Part shown: positions 6,764 to 13,068 of the stretch, piece by piece
How the letters are laid out: the number at the start of each line of letters is the position of its first letter
How positions within the stretch are numbered: the stretch's first letter is position 1
Origin: JAFGLY01 sp041309225
GTDB taxonomy: Bacteria; Myxococcota_A; UBA796; JAFGLY01
Reading direction: 5' to 3'
Length of the DNA: 18,826 nt
NCBI GenBank assembly: GCA_041309225.1
Contig: JBFYZZ010000089.1
Location: 1-18,826 of the forward strand
Made by a program: the position numbers and the translations under genes
Notes under the pieces: generated by a model
What the model was told of the DNA's origin: nothing
Seen by the model: the letters and a program-made list of their open reading frames with translations, nothing else
The model's database searches: none

Positions 6764-7362
6764 ACCGTCACGGAGGTGGTGTAGCGGCAGTCGAAGTCGT
6801 CGCAGTCCGTGTGGCCGTCGTCGTCGTTGTCGACCTCGTCGGAGCAGGCCGCGTCGGTGTACTCGGGGGCGCCGCCGCAGGCCTTGGTGCCGGAGCAGGC
6901 CCAGTCTTCGCAGTCCGTGTAGCCGTTGCCGTCGTTGTCGACCTCGTCGGTGCACTCGGCCTCGGTCCACTCGTGGGGGCAGACCGTGAGGTCGTGGTTG
7001 TAGCTGCAGGCCCGGTCTTCGCAGTCCGTGTAGCCGTTGCCGTCGTTGTCGACCTCGTCGGAGCAGGCCGCGTCGGTGTTCTCGGCCTCGCCACCGCCGC
7101 CGCACACCTCGGTGTCGTCGCAGTCGTAGTCGTCGCAGTCGATCCAGCCGTCGCCGTCGTTGTCGATCTCGTCGGCGCAGGTATCCTCGGAGTTCTCGGC
7201 CTCGCCGTCGACGCCCGTGCAGTCCGGCTCGTCGTCGCAATCGGGATCGCCACAGTCCACGAGGCCGTCGCCGTCGTTGTCGAAGGCGTCGGCGCAGAGC
7301 TCGTCCGCGGTGCCGCCACCGAGGCAGCCCGAGAGGCAGAGAAGCAGGGGGAGGAGAGACAT
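6754..7362 (-). CDS. Lipoprotein with five Cys/Asp-rich metal-binding-type repeats
   Basis: 202 aa from ATG 7362. GAGG lies about 6 nt upstream. A short signal (LLPLLLCLSGC) ends in a lipobox LSGC with Cys13 as the lipidated residue, so it is expected on the outer or inner membrane surface. Five repeats of about 36-39 residues start at C23, C62, C100, C137 and C173, each of the form C-x-D-x3-DNDxxG-x3-DC-x-D-x2-C. The DNDGDG/DNDGNG cores resemble EF-hand-like calcium loops, and paired cysteines probably form disulfides. Such 'IDNDGDGLIDC' modules are common in myxobacterial secreted proteins. The fifth repeat has DNDDDG. There is no catalytic domain, so a structural, calcium-binding or adhesive role is inferred. 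A 157-bp gap (7363-7519) separates it from the divergent SDR gene. Confidence 0.88.
   Translation of the reverse strand: MSLLPLLLCLSGCLGGGTADELCADAFDNDGDGLVDCGDPDCDDEPDCTGVDGEAENSEDTCADEIDNDGDGWIDCDDYDCDDTEVCGGGGEAENTDAACSDEVDNDGNGYTDCEDRACSYNHDLTVCPHEWTEAECTDEVDNDGNGYTDCEDWACSGTKACGGAPEYTDAACSDEVDNDDDGHTDCDDFDCRYTTSVTVCD
6904..7061. repeat. 47-bp exact direct repeat within the lipoprotein gene
   Basis: The 47 bases at 6904-6950 recur identically at 7015-7061, offset by 111 bp (37 codons, in frame). The match extends upstream as GCAGGCCC with one mismatch. It encodes the core of repeats 3 and 4 (DEVDNDGNGYTDCED). DNA-level identity points to a recent internal duplication or gene conversion, and copy number could change by recombination. 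Confidence 0.85.
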
Positions 7363-7519
7363 GCTGGCCTCGTCCGCCGGGGTCGGACGGGGGGTGTAAC
7401 GTGCCTCGGACCGGGAGCCATGCGGAGGGCACCGGCCCCGCGGCTCGCGCCCGGATCTGCACGCCGGGACGGACCCCGCCGCGATTGCCACCACCACGCC
7501 CCTGCGCTAGGCCCCCCCG

Positions 7520-8491
7520 ATGCACGCGCTGGTCACGGGAGCCACGGGCCACCTGGGCACGAACCTCGTGCACCTGCTCGTGTCGCGCGGGCACGCGGTG
7601 ACGGCCCTGGTGCGGGGGGACGCGCCCCACCTCCCGGGCGTCCGGTGCGTGCGGGGCGACGTCCTCGACCCGGCGAGCCTGGCCAGGGCCATGGACGGTG
7701 TGGACGCGGTCTTCCACCTGGCCGGCGTCATCTCGGTCGTGGGCGAGATGGGGGGGCTCGTCCGGCGCGTGAACGTGGAGGGCACCCGCAACGTGCTGGC
7801 CGCGGCCGGTGGGCGCCGCCTCGTCCACACCGCCTCCATCCACGCCTTCCGCCAGGAGCCGGCCGACGAGGTGCTCGACGAGACGCGGCCGCTCGCCGAC
7901 CGGCCGCGGGACCACGCGTACGACCGCAGCAAGGCCGAGGCCATGCGCCTCGTGCTCGACGCGGGGCGCGACGCCGTGGTGGTGGCCCCCACGGCCGTGA
8001 TCGGCCCGGGCGACTGGCGGCCCTCCCGCATGGGCCACGTCCTGACGGCCTGCTTCCGTGGCCGCCTCCCGGCGGCGGTGCCGGGCGGGTTCGACTGGGT
8101 GGACGCCCGGGACGTGGCCGAGGGCACGCTGGTGGCGGCGGAGCGGGGCCGGGCCGGCCAGGCGTACCTCCTGGGCGGCACCTGGACGTCCGTCCGGGCG
8201 CTCGCGGACCTCGCGGCCGAGGTGGCCGGGAACCGCCCGCCACGGTTCACCTGCCCCGCGTGGCTCGCGCGCCTCGCCGCCCCGGCCGGCCTCGCCTGGG
8301 CCCGCGTGGCCGGTGCCGAGCCCATCCTCACCCCCGAGTCGATCCAGGTCCTGGCCACCGCCAATCCGCGCATCGACTCCGGAAAGGCCCGCCGGGACCT
8401 CGGCTTCGAGCCCCGTCCCCTGAGGACGACCCTCGAGGACACGTACCGCTGGTCCCGGGAGATCGGGCGCCTGCCGGGGGGCCCGTCGTGA
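7520..8491 (+). CDS. Extended SDR: NAD(P)-dependent epimerase / 3-beta-HSD-like dehydrogenase
   Basis: 323 aa. TGATGHLG (6-13) is the Rossmann nucleotide-binding loop. D47 (GDVLD) and FHLAG (65-69) are typical of extended SDRs. The catalytic triad is visible as Ser106 (HTAS), Tyr134 and Lys138 (YDRSK). NVEGTRNVL (85-93) and FDWVDARDVAEG (191-202) match the dihydroflavonol-reductase/3-beta-hydroxysteroid-dehydrogenase/HpnA branch, which acts on sugars, sterols or other alicyclic alcohols. The protein is cytoplasmic. It ends in a GTGA overlap with the steroid 5-alpha-reductase homologue, so the two are translationally coupled. That context favours a sterol- or steroid-like substrate over a nucleotide sugar (inference). 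No clear ribosome site precedes ATG 7520. Confidence 0.88.
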   Translation: MHALVTGATGHLGTNLVHLLVSRGHAVTALVRGDAPHLPGVRCVRGDVLDPASLARAMDGVDAVFHLAGVISVVGEMGGLVRRVNVEGTRNVLAAAGGRRLVHTASIHAFRQEPADEVLDETRPLADRPRDHAYDRSKAEAMRLVLDAGRDAVVVAPTAVIGPGDWRPSRMGHVLTACFRGRLPAAVPGGFDWVDARDVAEGTLVAAERGRAGQAYLLGGTWTSVRALADLAAEVAGNRPPRFTCPAWLARLAAPAGLAWARVAGAEPILTPESIQVLATANPRIDSGKARRDLGFEPRPLRTTLEDTYRWSREIGRLPGGPS

Positions 8492-9243
8492 GCCCCCTCC
8501 ACCGCTCCGTGCTCTACGGCTTCCTCCTCGCCGCGCTCGTGACGGCGCCCGTCCTCCTGTTCGTGGCGGCCCCCTACGGCCGGCACGCCCGGCGCGGGTG
8601 GGGTCCCACGCTCCCCGCCCGCCTGGGGTGGCTCCTCATGGAGGCGCCCTCCCCCCTCCTCTTCGCCGCGCTCGCGCTGTCCGGTGGCCTGCCCCGCGAC
8701 GCGGCCACGGCCGTCCTGGTCCTCCTGTGGGAGGCGCACTACCTGCACCGTGCCTTCGTGTGGCCCTGGCGGCTCCGGGGCCAGCGCCGGCCGATGCCGA
8801 TCCTCGTGGTCGCCATGGCGATCGCGTTCAACGCCGTGAACGCCTGGCTGAACGGCGCCTGGTTCGGCGGGCTCGGGCCCGGGTACCCGGACGACTGGAT
8901 CCGCGATCCCCGGTTCCTCGCCGGCGTGGCCCTCTTCCTCGGGGGCTTCACGGTGAACCAGCACGCCGATCGCATCCTGCTCGGCCTGAGGCCGCCGGGC
9001 ACGTCCGGCTATGCCGTGCCGCAGGGAGGCCTGTTCCGCTGGGTGTCGTGCCCCAACTACCTGGGCGAGCTCCTGGAGTGGTGCGGGTTCGCGCTGGCGG
9101 CCTGGTCCCCGCCCGCCCTCGCGTTCGCCGTCTGGACGGCCGCCAACCTCGTGCCGCGCGCGATCGCGCACCATCGCTGGTACCGCCGGACCTTCCCGGA
9201 GTACCCTCCCGAGCGGCGGGCTCTCCTCCCCGGCGTGCTCTGA
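8488..9243 (+). CDS. Steroid 5-alpha-reductase family membrane protein
   Basis: 251 aa, the length of SRD5A1/2. The start is GTG 8488, overlapping the SDR stop by 4 nt (GTGA). About six or seven hydrophobic helices span the protein. The similarity to animal SRD5A is unusually clear: MEAPSP (51-56) aligns with the QELPSF segment, placing Glu52 at catalytic Glu57. AHYLHRAFVW (83-92) aligns with LHYFHRTFVY, placing Tyr85 at Tyr91. NQHADRILLGLRPPG (157-171), PQGGLFRWVS (178-187), NYLGELLEWCGFALA (190-204) and HHRWYRRTFPEYP (228-240) match the NADPH-binding C-terminal half. The family reduces the delta-4 double bond of 3-oxo-steroids or related enones using NADPH in the membrane. The natural bacterial substrate is unknown. 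It ends 4 bp from the convergent bactofilin gene. Confidence 0.93.
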   Translation: MSPLHRSVLYGFLLAALVTAPVLLFVAAPYGRHARRGWGPTLPARLGWLLMEAPSPLLFAALALSGGLPRDAATAVLVLLWEAHYLHRAFVWPWRLRGQRRPMPILVVAMAIAFNAVNAWLNGAWFGGLGPGYPDDWIRDPRFLAGVALFLGGFTVNQHADRILLGLRPPGTSGYAVPQGGLFRWVSCPNYLGELLEWCGFALAAWSPPALAFAVWTAANLVPRAIAHHRWYRRTFPEYPPERRALLPGVL

Positions 9244-9247
9244 CGCC

Positions 9248-9616
9248 TCACTCCCCGGGCGCCGGGCCCCGCACGGGCCGGTGCTCCAGGATCCGGGTGA
9301 CCCGGGCCTCGAGCCGTCCGCCCGGCTCCACCTTCACGTGGGCGACGTGGAGATCCCCGGTGACGGTCCCGGTGTCGGTGACGAGGAGGTGCTCCCGCAC
9401 CCGCAGCCGGCCGTCCATCACCCCGGACACGACGGCCTCCGCCACGTCCACGATGCCCTCCACCCGGCCGGAGAGCCCGACCTCCAGGATCCCCTCCGAG
9501 TAGATCCGCCCCTTGAAGGTGCCGTCCACCCGGACCCTGCCCTCGAACGAGAGATCTCCCGACCAGACCGCGCCGGCCCCGAGGAGGCCCATCAGGGGGT
9601 GCTGGGGGGGTGCCAC
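9248..9616 (-). CDS. Bactofilin (polymer-forming cytoskeletal protein)
   Basis: 122 aa from GTG 9616, with AGGA (minus strand, 9627-9624) about 7 nt upstream. The body (about 15-105) is the right-handed beta-helix bactofilin domain with Gly/Val-spaced rungs: GDLSFEGRVRVDGTFKGRI, LSGRVEGIVDVAEAVVSGVM, TGTVTGDLHVAHVKVEPGG. A short N-terminal tail with PLMGLLGAGAVW could attach to membrane. The Pro-rich C-terminal tail (RPVRGPAPGE) is also usual. Bactofilins polymerise without nucleotide and scaffold cell-shape, polarity or chromosome-segregation factors. It is the last gene of a leftward run, 29 bp after the FG-GAP lipoprotein and two genes after parB. It ends 4 bp from the convergent 5-alpha-reductase gene. 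Confidence 0.93.
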   Translation of the reverse strand: MAPPQHPLMGLLGAGAVWSGDLSFEGRVRVDGTFKGRIYSEGILEVGLSGRVEGIVDVAEAVVSGVMDGRLRVREHLLVTDTGTVTGDLHVAHVKVEPGGRLEARVTRILEHRPVRGPAPGE

Positions 9617-9645
9617 GGCCGCATCCTACCACGGCGGGTCGGATC

Positions 9646-11535
9646 CTACGGGAGGTCCTCCGTGGCCGGCGTCCCGCCCTGGGGCACGTGCCACCGGTGG
9701 CCGCCCTCCAGGGTGAAGGTCTCGGTGGTGAGGGCCGCGTCGGGCCAGCGCACCGTGACCTCGGCCTCGCAGGCGGTGCCCAGCCCGAAGTGGAGCGCGA
9801 GATCGTGCTGGACGCCGTAGTGACCGTGCCCGCCGCCCACCTCCTGGGTCTGCGCGACGCCGCCGGCGGCGACGGTCACGCGGGCCCCGATGGCCGCCCG
9901 GTTGGCGCTCGTGCCCTCGAGGCGCACCTGGAGGAAGTTGGGCCGCACGCCCTGGTCCTCCCCGGTGACGTTCTCGAAGAACCGGACGTTGAAGGTCTCG
10001 TAGCAGTCGTCCTCGCAGCGGGCGCCCGAGTGCCCGAGCACCACGTCGAGGTCGCCGTCCCGGTCGAAGTCCGCCACCGCCACCCCGTGGCTGCGGTGGT
10101 GGTCGATCCCCTCGGTGATCGGCACGGCGGTGAAGACGCGCGACCCCTCGTGGTGCCAGAGCAGGGCATGGGCGCCCTCGTAGTCGGACGAGCCGACGAA
10201 CACGTCCGGGAGGCCGTCGTTGTCGAAGTCGAACACGGCGCCGGTCATGTCGCCGTCGTTCCAGTCGTCCAGCTCGTGCTGCCGGGTGAGCCCGGTGGCC
10301 TCGTTGGCCGGCCGCTCGAGGACCACCTCCGGATCGCCCGTGTTGAAGAGGAGCTCGCTCGGATCCGAGGACGACCCGACGTCCCAGTGGACGATCTCGG
10401 TGGTGAGGAGGTCCATGCGTCCGTCGCCGTCCACGTCGGCACAGACCGTGGTGCCCGAGTTGCCGCCGAGCCGGAAGGGCTCGCGGTCGAGGTCGTGGTC
10501 CCACCGGAAGGCGTCCGAGTCCTGGTTGCACCGGATGTTCGGCTCGGGCACGCCCTCGCAGTCCTCGGCGTCCGGGTGGAGGTGGCACCAGCACCGGGCG
10601 GACTCGTTGTCGGACCAGTCCATCCGGGCGTCGTAGGCGTAGCCCGAGGCCACGCTGCGGTTGGTGAACGTGCCGTCGCCGTCGGCGAGCCACAGGTGGT
10701 TGGGGGCGCGGCCGTAGCTGGAGGCGAGCAGCTCGGCGTCGCCGTCGCCGTTCAGGTCGCAGGCGAGCGAGGACCAGGCCCAGCTGTGGGCCAGGCCCGC
10801 GTTGAGATCCTCGACGTCGTTCCACCGCTCGGTGCGCAGGCCGGCATCGGTGGTGACGTCCTCGAAGAGCGCCCCGCCCAGGTTGCGGTAGAGGCGGTCC
10901 TGGCCGGGCATCCCCGTCCCGTCGACGTTCTCGGTGATCCAGACGTCCACGAGGCCGTCGCGGTCCACGTCCACGAAGGAGATCCCCGCGGGCGCATCGA
11001 CGCCGCCGTACTGGAAGTCGGAGCCCTCGGGGCCGAGGGTGAACGTGCCGTCGCCGTCGTTGAGGACGAGCTCGGTCGTGTCGTCCCACGCGCCGCTGGT
11101 GTCGGAGAGGCCGGTCAGCAGGTCGAGGTCGCCGTCGTCGTCCACGTCGGCGAAGGCCCAGACCTGGCCCGGCCGCCCCGTCGCGAGGCCCGCGCGCGAG
11201 GCCACGACGCCGGAGGCGAGGGTGACGTCCTCGAAGGCGCCCGCCCCGGTGTTCCGCAGGAGCCAGTTGTACCGGAGTCCCTTCTCGCCGAAGTCGTCGG
11301 ACCCCTGCGAGGGGCTGCGGACCGCGAGGTCGGGCCAGCCGTCGCCGTCGTAGTCCACGGTGGAGAGGCGGGTCCCCGTGGCGCCGAGCACGTCGAGGCC
11401 CCACTCGGCCGTGGCGTCGCGGAACGCGATCGCGCCGGGCGTCCAGGCGGTGCCGTCCTCGCAGACCAGGGGGGATGCGGTGTCGTCGCCCCCACAGGCG
11501 ACGAGAACGACGAGCCCCAGAACGGGCGTGCGCAT
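9646..11535 (-). CDS. FG-GAP/VCBS beta-propeller lipoprotein with C-terminal ASPIC/UnbV domain (CRTAC1-like)
   Basis: 629 aa from ATG 11535, with AGGAGG about 9 nt upstream. The signal ends in a lipobox LVAC with Cys14. Seven Asp-rich calcium loops are visible, at about 61 (DYDGDGWPD), 130 (DVDDDGDLD), 189 (DVDRDGLVD), 260 (DLNGDGDAE), 367 (DVDGDGRMD), 436 (DFDNDGLPD) and 489 (DFDRDGDLD). This is the signature of an integrin-alpha-like beta-propeller. Residues about 534-617 (FLQVRLEG, NRAAIGARVTV, VGGGHGHYGVQ, VTVRWPD) are an ASPIC/UnbV domain. A Cys-rich insert lies at 315-336. The combination equals bacterial CRTAC1-like proteins, which are extracellular, bind calcium and have no assigned enzymatic activity. 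It is expected on the cell surface. It starts 41 bp after parB ends, so it may be part of that operon although its function looks unrelated. Confidence 0.92.
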   Translation of the reverse strand: MRTPVLGLVVLVACGGDDTASPLVCEDGTAWTPGAIAFRDATAEWGLDVLGATGTRLSTVDYDGDGWPDLAVRSPSQGSDDFGEKGLRYNWLLRNTGAGAFEDVTLASGVVASRAGLATGRPGQVWAFADVDDDGDLDLLTGLSDTSGAWDDTTELVLNDGDGTFTLGPEGSDFQYGGVDAPAGISFVDVDRDGLVDVWITENVDGTGMPGQDRLYRNLGGALFEDVTTDAGLRTERWNDVEDLNAGLAHSWAWSSLACDLNGDGDAELLASSYGRAPNHLWLADGDGTFTNRSVASGYAYDARMDWSDNESARCWCHLHPDAEDCEGVPEPNIRCNQDSDAFRWDHDLDREPFRLGGNSGTTVCADVDGDGRMDLLTTEIVHWDVGSSSDPSELLFNTGDPEVVLERPANEATGLTRQHELDDWNDGDMTGAVFDFDNDGLPDVFVGSSDYEGAHALLWHHEGSRVFTAVPITEGIDHHRSHGVAVADFDRDGDLDVVLGHSGARCEDDCYETFNVRFFENVTGEDQGVRPNFLQVRLEGTSANRAAIGARVTVAAGGVAQTQEVGGGHGHYGVQHDLALHFGLGTACEAEVTVRWPDAALTTETFTLEGGHRWHVPQGGTPATEDLP

Positions 11536-11576
11536 GACCGTGTGCCTCCTGGCACGGGAGGTATCCGGCCCGGCGA

Positions 11577-12365
11577 CTACGGGCCCCGGATCCGCTCGAC
11601 CAGGGCGCCCAGTTCCTCCTCGCTGCCGTACCGGATCACGATCCGGCCCGCCCCGCCGGCCCCGGATCGGATGGTGACGGGCGCACCGAGGTGGTGGGTG
11701 AGCAGGTGCTCGGCGTGGCCGTACCGGGGGACGGGCGGCGGCCTCGCGCTGGAGGCGCGGTTCCAGGCGTCCACGAGCCGCTCGGTGGCCCGCACGGACA
11801 GGCCCCGGGCCTCCACCAGGGCCTGGGCCTCCGGGATCCGGGTCGGATCCCCCAGCGCGAGGAGCGCCTTGCCGTGCCCGGCGGTGATCCGGCCGGCCCG
11901 CAGGGCCTCGATCGTGCGCTCGGGCAGGTGCAGGAGGCGCATCCGGTTGGCCACCGTGGCGCGGTCCTTCCCGACGCGGGTGGCGACGACCTCCTGCGTG
12001 AGGCCGAAGGAACGCACGAGGCGCTCGTAGCCGCGGGCCTCCTCCACGCAGTCGAGGTCCCTGCGCTGGAGGTTCTCCACGAGCGCGAGGAGCAGCCCGT
12101 CGCGCGCCTGCCGCGCCCGGTCCGTGACGACGGCGGGGATCTCGCCGAGGCCGGCCATCCCCGCCGCGCGCCAGCGGCGCTCCCCGGCCACGACCACGTA
12201 CCCGTCGCCCTCCGGCCGCACGAGGATGGGCTGGAGAACCCCGTGCTCCCGGATGGAGGCGGCGAGCCCCGCGAGATCGGCCTCGTCGAAGGGCTCCCGG
12301 GGCTGCTCGGGATTCCGGCGGATCCGGTCGAGCGGGACGAGGGTGGCCACGGGGGTGGCGGGCAT
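11577..12365 (-). CDS. parB: ParB/Spo0J chromosome- or plasmid-partition protein
   Basis: 262 aa. I chose ATG 12365 because AGGAGGG lies just upstream (12375-12369), overlapping the stop of the kinase gene, which implies translational coupling. Longer in-frame extensions cover the kinase gene only. Residues about 8-105 form the ParB/Srx CTPase domain: QPILVR (45-50), GERRWRAA (61-68) and ENLQRRDLD (97-105) are the CTP-binding boxes, all intact. A helix-turn-helix (LTQEVVATRVGKDRATVANR, 122-141) and TAGHGKALLAL (161-171) recognise parS. The C-terminal dimerisation segment (about 228-260) is present. ParB loads at parS and spreads as a CTP-controlled clamp in chromosome segregation. No parA lies next to it here, which is unusual. 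The bactofilin two genes downstream suggests a cytoskeletal link. I found no canonical parS 16-mer in the window by eye. Confidence 0.96.
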   Translation of the reverse strand: MPATPVATLVPLDRIRRNPEQPREPFDEADLAGLAASIREHGVLQPILVRPEGDGYVVVAGERRWRAAGMAGLGEIPAVVTDRARQARDGLLLALVENLQRRDLDCVEEARGYERLVRSFGLTQEVVATRVGKDRATVANRMRLLHLPERTIEALRAGRITAGHGKALLALGDPTRIPEAQALVEARGLSVRATERLVDAWNRASSARPPPVPRYGHAEHLLTHHLGAPVTIRSGAGGAGRIVIRYGSEEELGALVERIRGP

Positions 12366-12373
12366 GATCCCTC

Positions 12374-12982
12374 CTAGAGGAGCCTCGCGATCGCGCGGCG
12401 GAACTCGATGAGATCCACGAGGTCGGTGACGAAGTCCATGCGCTCCGAGTCCCAGACGAGCTTGGGCGACAGGTCGTAGCGCGCCACCCACGTCTCGTAG
12501 AGCGCGTTGAGCCCGCGGAGGTACCCGACGGGAACGGACATCTCGCTCGGGCGGCCGCGCAGGCGGATCCGGCGCCGGATCGCGCGGACCGAGCAGCGCA
12601 GGTACACCAGGAGGTCCGGGGGCCGGAGCGCCTCGCGCATGGATTCGTAGAGCTCCCGGTAGGTGGTGTAGTCCCGCTTCGTCATCGCGCGCCGGCGGTA
12701 CAGGTTCTCCGCGAAGATCTCGGCGTCCTCGTAGATGGTGCGGTCCTGGACCACCGTGCCCGGCCGGTCGCAGAGGCCGCGGTGGAGCCGGAACCTGTGC
12801 GTGAGGAAGTACAGCTGGGAGTGGAACGCCCAACGCCGCATGTCCCGGTAGAAGTCGTCGAGGTACGGGTTGGCCGTGTGGGGCTCGTAGGCGGGCTCGA
12901 ACCCGTACTCTCGGGCCAGGAACTCCACCATGGAGGTCTTGCCCGCGCCCATGTTGCCCGCGATGGCGACGAACGTCTTCAT
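12374..12982 (-). CDS. Deoxynucleoside kinase (dGK/dAK family)
   Basis: 202 aa, the family's usual length. The Walker A loop is GNMGAGKTS (9-17). EPHTANPYLDDFY (33-45) and FHSQLYFL (53-60) form the substrate-binding region. QDRTIYED (79-86) is the DR/E catalytic motif, with Asp80/Arg81 and Glu85. The Arg-rich LID (RRRIRLRGR, 136-144) closes over ATP. These enzymes phosphorylate deoxyadenosine, deoxyguanosine or deoxycytidine for dNTP salvage in the cytoplasm. The exact base preference cannot be read off. The gene sits 86 bp after aspS and its stop overlaps the parB ribosome site (8-bp gap). The start ATG 12982 has GGAG too close to be ideal. A TATAG-free but A/T-containing GAGATAG at about 13000 could be a weak promoter. 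A second kinase family is unlikely given the motif set. Confidence 0.92.
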   Translation of the reverse strand: MKTFVAIAGNMGAGKTSMVEFLAREYGFEPAYEPHTANPYLDDFYRDMRRWAFHSQLYFLTHRFRLHRGLCDRPGTVVQDRTIYEDAEIFAENLYRRRAMTKRDYTTYRELYESMREALRPPDLLVYLRCSVRAIRRRIRLRGRPSEMSVPVGYLRGLNALYETWVARYDLSPKLVWDSERMDFVTDLVDLIEFRRAIARLL

Positions 12983-13068
12983 GCTCCGGGTACGGCCCCC
13001 CTATCTCGCCCCTCCGCCCGCCACGGCCGCCGAGCCACCCCCCGGTCGGGGCGGACCCCGGGCCCGCC

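Noticed and set aside
6754..7362. CRISPR-like or noncoding tandem array
   Set aside because: The repeats are in frame, of codon-multiple period, and encode a lipoprotein with conserved Cys/Asp spacing.
5845..8487. 1132-codon plus frame apparently fused to the 5-alpha-reductase
   Set aside because: Only 8488-9243 is coding. The upstream part is out of frame with the FGE-like and SDR genes and antisense to the repeat lipoprotein.
9610..12030. 806-codon plus frame opposite the FG-GAP lipoprotein and parB
   Set aside because: The Val/Gly/Glu-rich low-complexity translation mirrors the Asp-rich repeats on the other strand and carries no domain.
11577..12365. A canonical parAB locus with parS
   Set aside because: Neighbours on both sides are not parA, and no TGTTTCACGTGAAACA-like 16-mer was seen in the window.
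12366..12833. 156-codon N-terminal extension of parB
   Set aside because: It overlaps the deoxynucleoside kinase gene in another frame. ParB homology and the ribosome site both begin at 12365.
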